DNA of 64,000 nucleotides. Origin: Pedobacter cryoconitis (GTDB taxonomy: Bacteria; Bacteroidota; Bacteroidia; Sphingobacteriales; Sphingobacteriaceae). This document shows positions 29,113 to 38,123 of this stretch, piece by piece; positions within the stretch are counted from its first letter, which is position 1, and each line of letters opens with the position of its first letter. The position numbers and the translations under genes are program-made. The notes below the pieces were generated by a model. That model was not told where the DNA came from, did no database searches, and saw only the letters and a list, made by a program, of their open reading frames with translations. The DNA is taken from positions 1,488,001-1,552,000 of the forward strand of contig NZ_JACHCG010000001.1 in NCBI RefSeq assembly GCF_014200595.1, in the 5' to 3' direction.

Positions 29113-29188
29113 AATTAATTTAAAATATAACGTGGGGGTATTTATGATTCTTGCCGTCTATGGGGAAAGGAATAATAAATTATACCGG

Positions 29189-29671
29189 ATGTTTAGAAGG
29201 AAAATTGCTGTAATTGTTACATTAATTGTTTTATGCGGGGTCTTCAGCAGGGTTAAAGCACAAGGCAGGAAATTTGGAAGATTAAATAGCCTTCGCTTGT
29301 CTGAAAGTGTAGTGAGAGGAAATTCAAATCTCTCTATATTAACTGTTTTGGGCTATCGTTACCAGTTTAGTGAAGAATTAAAAGTTGGTGCCGACTTCGG
29401 TTATCATAGTGGTACTTATGATGATCACAAGGTAAAAGAGTTTAATGGTGCTGCCAGTATTGATTTCACTTATTCACATGGCAGAACGGTAGAATTCTAT
29501 GGCTCAGTCGGTGCTGGATATGGCTTGTTTACCGATATTCTTGCCAATAAGTTTAGCTATCAGTTCAATCCGCTGGCTATGCGGATTGGCAATGGAAGTA
29601 TAGCAGGTTTTGCTGAGCTGGGCTGGGGATACAGAGGTCTTTTAACTGCCGGGCTTGCCTATAAATTTTAA
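29189..29671 (+). CDS. Small outer membrane beta-barrel protein, unknown
   Basis: A 160-residue protein from the ATG at 29189, which gives a standard signal peptide (MFRRKIAVIVTLIVLCG...VKAQ); the frame is open 19 codons further upstream. The mature part consists of alternating amphipathic strands with many Tyr/Gly (VGADFGYHSGTYDD; FYGSVGAGYGLFTD; AELGWGYRGLLTAGLAYKF) and ends in Phe, the usual outer membrane barrel signal. It could be a small porin-like or adhesin-like barrel. It is divergent from the sigma operon and 36 bp before the Dps-like gene. Confidence 0.75.
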   Translation: MFRRKIAVIVTLIVLCGVFSRVKAQGRKFGRLNSLRLSESVVRGNSNLSILTVLGYRYQFSEELKVGADFGYHSGTYDDHKVKEFNGAASIDFTYSHGRTVEFYGSVGAGYGLFTDILANKFSYQFNPLAMRIGNGSIAGFAELGWGYRGLLTAGLAYKF

Positions 29672-29707
29672 CTCCTGATCAGCTCAATTTTTTACATTTT
29701 AAATTAT

Positions 29708-30178
29708 ATGGAACCAATTATCGGAATTATAGAAAATAACCCGGCAAAAGTAGCGCAGATGCTGAATGTAGTTTTGGCAGATGAATTTTTGCTTTATACC
29801 AAAACAAAGAATGCCCACCAAAATCTGGATGACAATGATCTTTATTTGAAATTGATGCTTTTTAAGGAACAATATGAGCAGCTGGAAAATACTATGGACA
29901 GTATTGCAGCACGTATTCATTCCACGGGATACAATATCCCGGTTACACCCGAGATATTTTTAGAACTCGAGCATCTGGCTGAGCAATCCCTGATCCATAC
30001 AAATGGGGTGGAGCTTATCCATGAACTATTGGAAGATCATGAAAGCCTGATCATCCGCCTGCAAAAGAAAGCTGTTTATTTTGGAAATGAACTTCAGGAA
30101 CCGGGAGTTGGCCGCTATATTATTGAACTAATGGAAATACATCAAAGAATGATGCTGGAACTGAAGATTTATTTGTAA
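29708..30178 (+). CDS. Dps-like ferritin-fold protein with degenerate ferroxidase site
   Basis: A 156-residue protein with the length and helix pattern of Dps: LNVVLADEFLLYTKTKNAH, FKEQYEQLENTMDSIAARI, and the final helix RMMLELKIYL. Dps proteins form 12-subunit shells that oxidise and store iron and protect DNA. An ungapped comparison with canonical Dps over the metal-site region shows that His 37 and Asp 64 are kept, but the second His is Leu 49, the FE acid is Lys 53, and the Glu of AERI is Ala 68. Iron oxidation by the standard intersubunit site is therefore doubtful. It may be a structural or DNA-binding variant. Confidence 0.82.
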   Translation: MEPIIGIIENNPAKVAQMLNVVLADEFLLYTKTKNAHQNLDDNDLYLKLMLFKEQYEQLENTMDSIAARIHSTGYNIPVTPEIFLELEHLAEQSLIHTNGVELIHELLEDHESLIIRLQKKAVYFGNELQEPGVGRYIIELMEIHQRMMLELKIYL

Positions 30179-30186
30179 ATTAAACA

Positions 30187-30220
30187 ATCCCTGTGTGATA
30201 CGTTAACCACAGGGGTTTTT
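30187..30220 (+). terminator. Rho-independent terminator after the Dps-like gene
   Basis: CCCTGTG and CACAGGG pair around a 12-base loop and are followed by GTTTTT, 10 bases after the stop codon. Confidence 0.8.
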
Positions 30221-30263
30221 ACTGCCTGTCCTGATTATAAAGGGAGGCTAAAAAAATTAATGG

Positions 30264-30271
30264 TATTTTTG
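30264..30271 (+). promoter_or_regulatory. -7 promoter element of the hybrid kinase gene
   Basis: TATTTTTG fits the Bacteroidota -7 consensus. Its spacing to the TTG at 30300 (about 29 bases) supports that codon as the start. Confidence 0.45.
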
Positions 30272-30299
30272 TCGTTCTATTGAATGAAATATTTACGAT

Positions 30300-32441
30300 T
30301 TGAAACCTACATACACTAAATTTCTATCGAGAAAAATTATTCTTGCCTTCTTAGCCGGCGTTATCGTTCTGGCTATAGCTGCCTTATTTGTGCGTTATTC
30401 TATCACCCATAAATTAGAAAACCTTTCCAAATTCGCTTACGATATAGAACGCGATCAATCCAAACCACAACGGGCTTTATTATTACTTCATCAGGCGGAG
30501 GACGATTTTCAGGAATCACTTTTAAGCACAGACAGTACTAAAAGCAATGCCTACAAAGTAAAATTGTCACAGGCTTTTGATGAGATCGATTCTTTGCTTA
30601 AAGAAAACACCGATACGGCGGGTTTATCTGCTGTACAGCGTAATAAAGTTAGATATTGGTATCACAAGAAGTTAAAGCTATCCGAAAACTTATATACACT
30701 TAAGCATAATTTTGATTCCCTGCTCACTGCTTATACTGATTTTAACCTGAATAACCAGAATTTACCGGGTATCCACACCATAGTACATGCGAATAAAAAG
30801 ATTACTAAAAATCAAACTGATACGATCCGTAAAGATGTAGAAGTTAAAAAGAAAGGACTCTTTAGCAGGTTGAAAGATGCTATTTCTAATACGAATGAGA
30901 CTAAAACAGGGGTAATTGAGATTAATCATAACCGCACCAGTGGCTCTATTGATTCTGTGACGATGAAAATTGCAGGAAATGATAAAAGGGCCTATGCAAA
31001 AGGTATTCAGCAATTACAGCAGCGCAATGAAAAGTTATTAACTGCGCAAAAGGAACTGATTACCCTGAATATCCGGATCAACAATGAGATGGAACGGATT
31101 ATTAATGGTGTAAAGGAGATTAATTATAGTATCGTAGCTGAATTTAAAGAGATGGCTTTCAAAAGCTATCAGGAAACTACTGCTTTATTGAACAAATTTT
31201 ACCTTGCCGCACTATTTCTTGTATTGGTATTTGCCATATTGCTGATCATATTTATCATTAAGCTTGATAAATCAGAAGTTGATCTGCGGAAAGAAAACGA
31301 TCGCGCTGTAAGTATTGCACAGCAAAAGATGGACTTGTTGCTGCATATGAGCCATGAAATCCGGAATCCATTAACAGCGATCAAGGGTTTCCTTTATATA
31401 TTCAGCCGTACCACTCTTTCTCCGCGTCAGAGAGAAATGCTGGGCTCTATTACCTTATCTTCTGATATGCTGCTGCTTACCCTGAATGATACCTTAGATG
31501 CAGCTAAAATGGAAACCAATGAGTTCAAGATTAATTCTGAGCCTTTTAATGCCGATTTTGCGCTGAAAGAAGTGATAGAGAGTATGGAGTTCAGTGCCAC
31601 TAAAAAGAAACTGGAGATCCACTATAATTTTGAGGGAGATAAACAATTAGTCTTGTCAGGTGATAGTTTCAGATTGAAACAAATCATGGTCAATTTGCTG
31701 AGCAATGCGATTAAGTATACCAATACAGGCAGTATTACTGTACATGCAAAACTAAACACAACGGCGCAGCAAAACAAACTGGAAGTTAGCATTAAAGATA
31801 CTGGAATGGGGATCAGCCCGGAACAGCAAACCAACTTGTTCTCTAAATACTATCAAACTAATTCCGCCAAAGGCAAAGCAGGAACGGGGCTTGGCTTATA
31901 TATATGCAAGCAGATGATTGAATTGCAAAAGGGGGAAATCAGCGTGGAAAGCAAAGCCGGGGAGGGCAGTACTTTCAAATTTTATATTCCCTATCAGCAA
32001 GGGACGGCTGTAGAGCGCGGAATAGTTAAACCTGCAACTGATGAGCCACTGGTGTTGCTGAATGGTATCAGTATTCTGGCAGTAGATGACAATGAACTGA
32101 ATTTACTGTTCCTGAAAATGATGACCAGTAAGTGGAACGTTAAGTTTTACCAGGCATTAAACGGGGCTGAAGCTTTGGATATTTTACATAAAAATATCGT
32201 AAGTGTGGTGCTGACTGATATTCATATGCCCGAAATGGATGGATATGAATTGCTTGCTGCCATTCGCTCTGCTAAGGATTCCATTTCTAAGATACCCGTG
32301 ATTGTTATCGGAGGAAATGAAACTGAGCTGGAAAATATAGAGATTTCAGCGAGTGGGTTTTCCGGTCTGATCAGAAAACCTTTTGTTGAGTCAGAACTGG
32401 TTAGAAAAATCGCAGCTGTGCTACAGCTTCCACCAGCATAG
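30300..32441 (+). CDS. Hybrid sensor histidine kinase/response regulator
   Basis: A 713-residue protein that starts with TTG; an in-frame stop lies 15 bases upstream and no ATG precedes the first membrane helix. Membrane helices at ~12-34 and ~300-322 flank a ~265-residue periplasmic, helix-rich sensor. The HisKA phosphoacceptor is the His of HMSHEIRNP (~residue 352). The ATPase domain has the N box NLLSNAIKYTN and the G box GTGLGLYICKQ. A C-terminal receiver (~588-710) has DD in VDDNELN, phosphoacceptor Asp in LTDIHMPEMDG and Lys in IRKPF. The ligand is unknown and no separate regulator lies beside it. Confidence 0.93.
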   Translation: MKPTYTKFLSRKIILAFLAGVIVLAIAALFVRYSITHKLENLSKFAYDIERDQSKPQRALLLLHQAEDDFQESLLSTDSTKSNAYKVKLSQAFDEIDSLLKENTDTAGLSAVQRNKVRYWYHKKLKLSENLYTLKHNFDSLLTAYTDFNLNNQNLPGIHTIVHANKKITKNQTDTIRKDVEVKKKGLFSRLKDAISNTNETKTGVIEINHNRTSGSIDSVTMKIAGNDKRAYAKGIQQLQQRNEKLLTAQKELITLNIRINNEMERIINGVKEINYSIVAEFKEMAFKSYQETTALLNKFYLAALFLVLVFAILLIIFIIKLDKSEVDLRKENDRAVSIAQQKMDLLLHMSHEIRNPLTAIKGFLYIFSRTTLSPRQREMLGSITLSSDMLLLTLNDTLDAAKMETNEFKINSEPFNADFALKEVIESMEFSATKKKLEIHYNFEGDKQLVLSGDSFRLKQIMVNLLSNAIKYTNTGSITVHAKLNTTAQQNKLEVSIKDTGMGISPEQQTNLFSKYYQTNSAKGKAGTGLGLYICKQMIELQKGEISVESKAGEGSTFKFYIPYQQGTAVERGIVKPATDEPLVLLNGISILAVDDNELNLLFLKMMTSKWNVKFYQALNGAEALDILHKNIVSVVLTDIHMPEMDGYELLAAIRSAKDSISKIPVIVIGGNETELENIEISASGFSGLIRKPFVESELVRKIAAVLQLPPA

Positions 32442-32601
32442 TCTCAAATATTTTTATTCTTTTTTGTAATTTTAACCTTTTCCGTGAGTCTCAGAAGAGG
32501 GATGGATGAATTATTTGTAAAATCTTCTACCCCCAGGATACGTGTCAGCTGTTTTACTGTTAACGACTTTATCATTTTATAAATTATCGATCAATTCAAA
32601 T

Positions 32602-33915
32602 ATGAAACAAAAATTACTAATCACAATGGCCATTTCGGGCTTGTTCCTGAGTGCTTCGGCGCAAAAGGTAAAGTTTACCGAGTATGATATGGATAATGGC
32701 TTACACGTCATCTTACACCAGGATAAAACAGCACCAGTGGTGGCTGTCTCTGTCATGTATCATGTAGGTTCAAAAGATGAAGATCCGCAAAGAACTGGTT
32801 TTGCACATTTCTTTGAACATTTGTTATTTGAAGGTAGTGACAATATGAAACGTGGAGAGTTCATGAAAACTGTGAGTAGCAATGGCGGGCAAAACAACGC
32901 GAATACCTCACAGGACAGAACTTTTTATTATGAGGTATTTCCATCTAATCAGTTAGAACTTGGGCTATGGCTGGAAAGCGAGCGCATGCTGCACCCTAAA
33001 ATAGACGAAATCGGGGTTAAAACACAAAATGAAGTTGTTAAAGAAGAGAAAAGATTACGTATCGATAATTCTCCTTATGGGAAGTTCACGGAAAAGATAT
33101 TTGACCGTTTGTTCCAGGGGCATCCTTATCGCTGGCAGCCAATTGGCTCGATGGAGCATCTGGATGCTGCGAAATTAAGTGAGTTTATTGCTTTCTTTAA
33201 AAAGTATTACGTTCCAAATAATGCCGTATTAACTATTGCCGGTGATATTGATGTTGCCCAGACGAAAGCACTGGTACAGAAATATTTTGAAGAGGTTCCA
33301 AAAGGTGCCCCGGTTGTGAAAACAGTTTATGAAGTTAAACCTGTTGAGAAAGAAATCATTGATACTGCTTATGATGCAAATATTCAGATCCCTGCGATAT
33401 TTGCGGCTTACCGTGTACCAGGTATGAAAAGTCATGACAGCAAAGTTTTAGGCATGATCAGTACCCTGCTTTCCGGTGGTGGCAGTTCAAGACTAAGTAC
33501 TAAAATGGTGGATGAAAAGAAAACGGCACTTCAGGTTGCTGCTTTCAATTATACCTTAGAAGATTACGGCGCTTATATTACATTGGCGCTTCCGAATAAC
33601 AATACCCCACTGAATGATCTTTTGAAAGATATTGATGCTGAAGTTGTCCGCTTACAGACTGATCTGATCAGCGAATCTGAACTGACTAAATTACAAAACC
33701 AGTTCGAGAATGGCTATGTGAGTAAAAACAGTAAGATGATCGGCCTTTCTGAGAATCTTGCCAATGGTTATACTTTTCACAATAAAGATACAAATGATGT
33801 GAATGAGGAATTAGATAAAGTGAGAGCGATCACGCGTGAAGAAATCAGGGAAGTTGCCCGTAAATATTTAAATAAGAACCAACGTATTGTTCTTTACTAC
33901 TTACCTAAAAAATAG
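32602..33915 (+). CDS. M16 zinc peptidase, catalytic subunit type
   Basis: A 437-residue protein from the ATG at 32602, with a signal peptide (MKQKLLITMAISGLFLSASAQ). The inverted zinc motif HxxEH is present as HFFEH (about residues 71-75), and the third ligand lies in the downstream EVVKEEKRLR helix, so it should be active. Two M16 halves (N-terminal catalytic, C-terminal PF05193-like) are visible. It is followed 31 bp later by a second M16 gene lacking the zinc motif; the two likely form a heterodimer in the periplasm. Confidence 0.93.
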   Translation: MKQKLLITMAISGLFLSASAQKVKFTEYDMDNGLHVILHQDKTAPVVAVSVMYHVGSKDEDPQRTGFAHFFEHLLFEGSDNMKRGEFMKTVSSNGGQNNANTSQDRTFYYEVFPSNQLELGLWLESERMLHPKIDEIGVKTQNEVVKEEKRLRIDNSPYGKFTEKIFDRLFQGHPYRWQPIGSMEHLDAAKLSEFIAFFKKYYVPNNAVLTIAGDIDVAQTKALVQKYFEEVPKGAPVVKTVYEVKPVEKEIIDTAYDANIQIPAIFAAYRVPGMKSHDSKVLGMISTLLSGGGSSRLSTKMVDEKKTALQVAAFNYTLEDYGAYITLALPNNNTPLNDLLKDIDAEVVRLQTDLISESELTKLQNQFENGYVSKNSKMIGLSENLANGYTFHNKDTNDVNEELDKVRAITREEIREVARKYLNKNQRIVLYYLPKK

Positions 33916-33946
33916 TCCGCTTTCCAATCCAGTTTAAAATTACAAA

Positions 33947-35389
33947 ATGAAGAAGATATTCATACTTGCCTTTGCCACACTGTTTGTACAGTCTGTAGTA
34001 GCGCAAAAATTAGATAGAAGTCAGAAACCAAAACCAGGGCCGGCACCTGTACTTACTTTTGCTGATCCGGTTATCTATAAACTTCCTAACGGGATTACGG
34101 TTCTGGTTGTTGAAAATCATAAGTTACCCAAAGTCTCTGCTACGTTCAGCATAGATGCCGGCCCGGTTACTGAAGGGGCGAAAGCGGGTTCAATCTCTTT
34201 ATTGAGCGGATTAATGAACGAGGGAACAACAACTAAAACTAAAGCTCAGTTTGATGAAGCTGTAGATCAGCTGGGCGCAGATGTGAGTGTTTCTGCAACT
34301 GGTGGCCATACTAGTGCGCTGACCCGTTATTTCGATAGCGCATTTCTTTTAATGGCCGATGCTTTGCGTCACCCTGCTTTCCCGGAAGCTTCTTTTGAAA
34401 AATTAAGATCTCAGGCACTCACGGGTTTAAAATCCAGTGAACGCAGTGCTAAAGCTATTTCGGGACGTGTGGTGGATGCGCTTGCTTATGGTGTGAACCA
34501 TCCCCTTGGAGAGTTTGAAACTGAACAAAGTATCAAAGCGCTTAGTTTAAATGATGTCAAAACAGCTTATAGTAAATATGTAACTCCTTCCAGAGGCTAT
34601 CTTACTTTTGTTGGGGATATTAAACCTGAAGCAGCAAAAGCTATTGCGATTAAAGCATTAGGGGATTGGAAAGGTGCTTCTTTGACACTTCCTGTATTAG
34701 TAAAAGTAGATAATCCTTCAAAAACTGAAGTTGATGTGGTGGATGTACCAAGTGCGGTGCAATCAGAAATTACGGTAACGAACCTGATTGATCTTCCGAT
34801 CAGCAGCCCTGATTATCATGCAGTTTTACTGGCGAATGAAATTCTTGGTGGTGGTGCTGATGCTAAATTATTCAGAAATCTGAGAGAGAAACATGGTTTT
34901 ACTTATGGTGCATATGCTTCCACTGGTTCTGGTCGTTTTCAATCAGAATTCCGTGCAAATGCAGCGGTAAGAAATGAAAAAGTAGACAGCGCGGTGGTTG
35001 AATTTCTGAAAGAGATACAGGTAATGCGTACTGAGAAAGTAAGTGCTGATGATCTTCAGAATGCGAAAAATCTTTACAATGGATCTTTTGCTTTAGGATT
35101 GGAAAATCCGGCACGTACTGCTGGTTTTGCCAGCAATATCCTGATCAATAACCTTCCGAAAGATTTTTACCGTACTTATCTTCAGAAGATTAATGCAGTG
35201 ACTGCTGATGATATTCTGCGGGTGAGTAAAAAGTATTTTGGTTATGATGATGCAAGGATCATCATTGTAGGTAACCAGGAGAAATTTGTTCCGGGCTTAA
35301 AGAAAATGGGATTTGTTGTTAAAGCCTATGATAAATATGCTGCTCCGGTAACTGCGGTTCCTGAGGCGGCAAAAAAGGCGGCTGAATAA
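33947..35389 (+). CDS. M16 peptidase homologue lacking the zinc site (partner subunit)
   Basis: A 480-residue protein with a signal peptide (MKKIFILAFATLFVQSVVAQ). Both M16 domains are recognisable: LPNGITVLVVENHKLPKVSATFSIDAG at the start, and RNLREKHGFTYGAYAS in the C-terminal domain with the conserved R/Y substrate-gripping pair. The zinc signature is replaced by ISLLSGLMNEGT, so it cannot bind zinc in the normal way. This matches the non-catalytic partner in paired M16 enzymes. The C-terminus is Ala/Lys rich. Confidence 0.92.
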   Translation: MKKIFILAFATLFVQSVVAQKLDRSQKPKPGPAPVLTFADPVIYKLPNGITVLVVENHKLPKVSATFSIDAGPVTEGAKAGSISLLSGLMNEGTTTKTKAQFDEAVDQLGADVSVSATGGHTSALTRYFDSAFLLMADALRHPAFPEASFEKLRSQALTGLKSSERSAKAISGRVVDALAYGVNHPLGEFETEQSIKALSLNDVKTAYSKYVTPSRGYLTFVGDIKPEAAKAIAIKALGDWKGASLTLPVLVKVDNPSKTEVDVVDVPSAVQSEITVTNLIDLPISSPDYHAVLLANEILGGGADAKLFRNLREKHGFTYGAYASTGSGRFQSEFRANAAVRNEKVDSAVVEFLKEIQVMRTEKVSADDLQNAKNLYNGSFALGLENPARTAGFASNILINNLPKDFYRTYLQKINAVTADDILRVSKKYFGYDDARIIIVGNQEKFVPGLKKMGFVVKAYDKYAAPVTAVPEAAKKAAE

Positions 35390-35410
35390 ACTGTTTTTTT
35401 AATAGATCAG

Positions 35411-35461
35411 AACCCCCGATTGATAACTGCAATTAGTTTCAGCTATCAATCGGGGGTTTTT
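35411..35461 (+). terminator. Rho-independent terminator after the M16 pair
   Basis: Fifteen-base complementary arms (35411-35425 and 35444-35458, core CCCCCGATTGATA) flank an 18-base loop and end in a T-run. Confidence 0.9.
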
Positions 35462-35508
35462 GTATTCTGCTTTAGAATTGATCATCTTTGACTACGCTAA
35501 TTTTAATT

Positions 35509-36381
35509 GTGAAAAAATTAAAGCAAAAACGCACTACTATACCTGTTCATAAGTTGCAGGAACGTACCTCACTGGGTATACAAATTCGTAATTTTGTTAA
35601 TTTTAACAGGCATGACATGCGGAAGCTGGGTGCACACCGGGATGATCATTATATTTTGATTATTCAGGAATATGGATATAGCCATGTGAATATTGATTTT
35701 AAAACTATAGCAATTAAGGGTTGTGCTGCTTTTTTTATTTTACCGGGACAAGTCCATTATGTACCTGAATCTGAAGAAACGGCCGGTTGGTTTATGGCGA
35801 TAGATTCCTCTTTGGTAGACAAAAGTTATCAGCAGGTTTTTGAAGAACTGGCGCTGCATCAGCAAACCCTGCTGGTGAGTACCGAAAAAGTAGCTCAGTT
35901 GGTGAGATGTGCAGCACTTTTGTGTGATATGTTCGATAATGACGGACAAGCATTGATGCCGGGTACCGTGATTCATTCGCTCGCTTCTGCTTATGTAGGG
36001 ATTTTTGCCGCACTTTACAAGTCCAGTAACCCCGAAAAGGATAAACAGCAGCTCAGACCGGAAATTATTACCAGTGAATTCCGGAAATTGGTAAGCAGTC
36101 AATTTAAAACCCTTAAAAATCCAAGTCAGTATGCAGATGCGCTTTCGCTTTCCCTGTCTTATCTCAATGAGGTGGTTAAAGCGGTAACCGGTTTTCCTGT
36201 AAGCTACTGGATTCACCATGAAATCGTTCTTGAAGCCAAGAGAATGCTATACTATAGTGATTTAACGGTGAAACAGATTGCGTTTTCACTGGGCTATGAT
36301 GACCATGCTTATTTTTCGAGGCTGTTCAGTAAAGTGGCAGGTGTCCCAGCCGTCCAATTCCGGAAAGATTACCGCGAATAA
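35509..36381 (+). CDS. AraC family transcriptional regulator
   Basis: About 290 residues when started at the GTG at 35509; a TTG at 35488 is an alternative. The N-terminal cupin-like half (HRDDHYILIIQEYGYSHVNIDF ... GCAAFFILPGQVHYV) is the sensing part. The C-terminal ~100 residues hold the two helix-turn-helix motifs (YADALSLSLSYLNEVVKAVTGFPVSYWI and LTVKQIAFSLGYDDHAYFSRLFSKVAG). It lies 71 bp before the siderophore-interacting protein gene on the same strand, a possible target. Confidence 0.9.
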   Translation: MKKLKQKRTTIPVHKLQERTSLGIQIRNFVNFNRHDMRKLGAHRDDHYILIIQEYGYSHVNIDFKTIAIKGCAAFFILPGQVHYVPESEETAGWFMAIDSSLVDKSYQQVFEELALHQQTLLVSTEKVAQLVRCAALLCDMFDNDGQALMPGTVIHSLASAYVGIFAALYKSSNPEKDKQQLRPEIITSEFRKLVSSQFKTLKNPSQYADALSLSLSYLNEVVKAVTGFPVSYWIHHEIVLEAKRMLYYSDLTVKQIAFSLGYDDHAYFSRLFSKVAGVPAVQFRKDYRE

Positions 36382-36452
36382 TCCAAGTTAAACCTTGGAT
36401 AGTCTCTTGAATAGGGCTTTATTTTGTTGTTTTTTTGTATAAAATAAAGCTT

Positions 36453-37139
36453 ATGAATATTATCAAAAAGAAAGTCTTATCAATTTTTGAGAGCCGCGTT
36501 TTAAAACAAGGGTGTGTATTGGACGTGAGAGCGTGGAATCCTGCCACTTTTTTTGAAGTTGATGTACACCTGCCGGGGGTGAATATGGAGAAATGGACTT
36601 CAGTCCAGCATATGAAAGTTAAAGTTTCCGAATATACTTATCGTGACTATACTCCGGCGCTATGGGATGCTGAAACAGAGACATGTACGCTTTGTATCAG
36701 CTCAGACCACAAGGGGCCGGGAAGTGACTGGGTTAATAGTTTGAAAAAAGGTGATATTATCTCTTATGTAGGGATAGGGGGAACTTTTCATAAACCAGTG
36801 GCTGATAGTAAGTTATTGTGTTTAGGAGACAGCAGTAGTATCGGTCATTTTCTAGCTTTAAAACAATTAGCCTTAGGTATTGGTGAAGTCTATGGCGCGA
36901 TTAGTTTTAATATGGAATCACATGCACGGGAATTTTCAGAATATTTTGATACTTATCTACAGCCATTAAAGGAAAATAAAAATGATATTTCTTTAGTTTC
37001 CTGGCTGAATGAACAGGAATTGAGTAATGAGACTATTTATATAGCTGGCCATATTCCAACGGCAATGCAACTCCGCTCACATTTAAAACAGCGTAATGAT
37101 TTTAACGGAAGTATTAAATTACAAGGATTCTGGCAATAA
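36453..37139 (+). CDS. Siderophore-interacting protein family flavoreductase
   Basis: A 228-residue protein from the ATG at 36453. The FAD-binding half contains the motif RDYTPALWD (R-x-Y-S/T type) and the SIP signature HKGPGSDWVNSLKKGD; the second half has the nucleotide-binding strand LLCLGDSSSIGHFLAL and a final strand-loop ETIYIAGHIPTAMQLRSHL. The family reduces ferric siderophores in the cytoplasm to release iron. It follows the AraC regulator, which may respond to iron or siderophore; no siderophore synthesis genes are in the window. Confidence 0.85.
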   Translation: MNIIKKKVLSIFESRVLKQGCVLDVRAWNPATFFEVDVHLPGVNMEKWTSVQHMKVKVSEYTYRDYTPALWDAETETCTLCISSDHKGPGSDWVNSLKKGDIISYVGIGGTFHKPVADSKLLCLGDSSSIGHFLALKQLALGIGEVYGAISFNMESHAREFSEYFDTYLQPLKENKNDISLVSWLNEQELSNETIYIAGHIPTAMQLRSHLKQRNDFNGSIKLQGFWQ

Positions 37140-37234
37140 TGAAACAGATTAACGAAATGAAATCGGATCTTTTACTGGATTTGTGGTTTTTAATGGTCGC
37201 GCTTAATTGCTTATTAAATTTGGCTGGTATATTG

Positions 37235-37242
37235 TAATTTTG
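37235..37242 (+). promoter_or_regulatory. -7 promoter element of the DinB-like gene
   Basis: TAATTTTG fits the TAnnTTTG consensus and lies 24 bases before the ATG at 37267. Confidence 0.4.
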
Positions 37243-37266
37243 TGCAATCATATATCAATTAAGCTT

Positions 37267-37842
37267 ATGCTGATCAATAACTATCTTGAAAGCGTATTCA
37301 AACAGTTTGAATACTATAAAATGCTTGGGGAAAAGACTTTTGCGCAATTGAGCGATGCGGAGCTTTTTTATCAATATAACCCGGAAAGCAATAGTATAGC
37401 GACTATTGTCAAACATATATCCGGGAATATGTTATCCCGCTGGACAGATTTTCTGACTACGGATGGTGAAAAAGACTGGCGTAACCGGGAAGCTGAATTT
37501 GATAACGATGTCAAAGACAGCGCAGAGTTGATGTTGCTATGGAATAAAGGCTGGGATTGTTTGTTTACAGCTTTGAAGACAGTTAATGAGGATAATTTTG
37601 AGCAAATTATTTATATCAGAAATCAGGGACATTCTATTACCGAAGCAATCAACAGACAACTGGCGCATTACCCATATCATATTGGTCAAATTGTGTTTTT
37701 GGGTAAAATGCTGAAGGATAAAGATTGGGGTTCTTTGTCCATTCCGCGTGGAGATTCTCAAAAGTATAATGGGGAAAAATTCGCTCAGCCAAAAACGAAG
37801 GCGCATTTTACAGATGAATTCCTGAGTAAAGGGGAAGGTTAG
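37267..37842 (+). CDS. DinB superfamily protein (DUF1572)
   Basis: A 191-residue protein from the ATG at 37267; the in-frame upstream stretch looks like promoter sequence. It shows the four-helix DinB-like fold with three His positions expected to hold a metal: IVKHISGN (~50), and HYPYHIGQIVFL (~140-150). DUF1572 members are related to thiol-dependent S-transferases and are often stress linked. It is a single-gene unit; the substrate is not known. Confidence 0.87.
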   Translation: MLINNYLESVFKQFEYYKMLGEKTFAQLSDAELFYQYNPESNSIATIVKHISGNMLSRWTDFLTTDGEKDWRNREAEFDNDVKDSAELMLLWNKGWDCLFTALKTVNEDNFEQIIYIRNQGHSITEAINRQLAHYPYHIGQIVFLGKMLKDKDWGSLSIPRGDSQKYNGEKFAQPKTKAHFTDEFLSKGEG

Positions 37843-38123
37843 TCTTTATGTGGCTGATTTTTAAATAGGTATGCGGTTTTTATTGTCGGTTTAGTGGTCA
37901 AATTATCCGCTATGCTGCTTTTGTAATTGTGAATATTAATTCTCAATAAAACATTTTAATTTTGGTTATAAGATAAGATTTTTAGTAAAAATTTACGCTA
38001 TTGCCTTGGTAGAGGCATTATTTATGGGTATTTTTAAGGTATAATTAGCGCTCAAAAAAATCCAATCAGGAGACCTTAATTTATTTTTAAGGCGACCAAC
38101 GCACTACCATGCAAAAACAATAA

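Noticed and set aside
35740..36219. A 159-codon minus-strand frame inside the AraC gene at 35509
   Set aside because: The plus-strand frame gives a full AraC protein with both helix-turn-helix motifs; the reverse frame has no recognisable domain.
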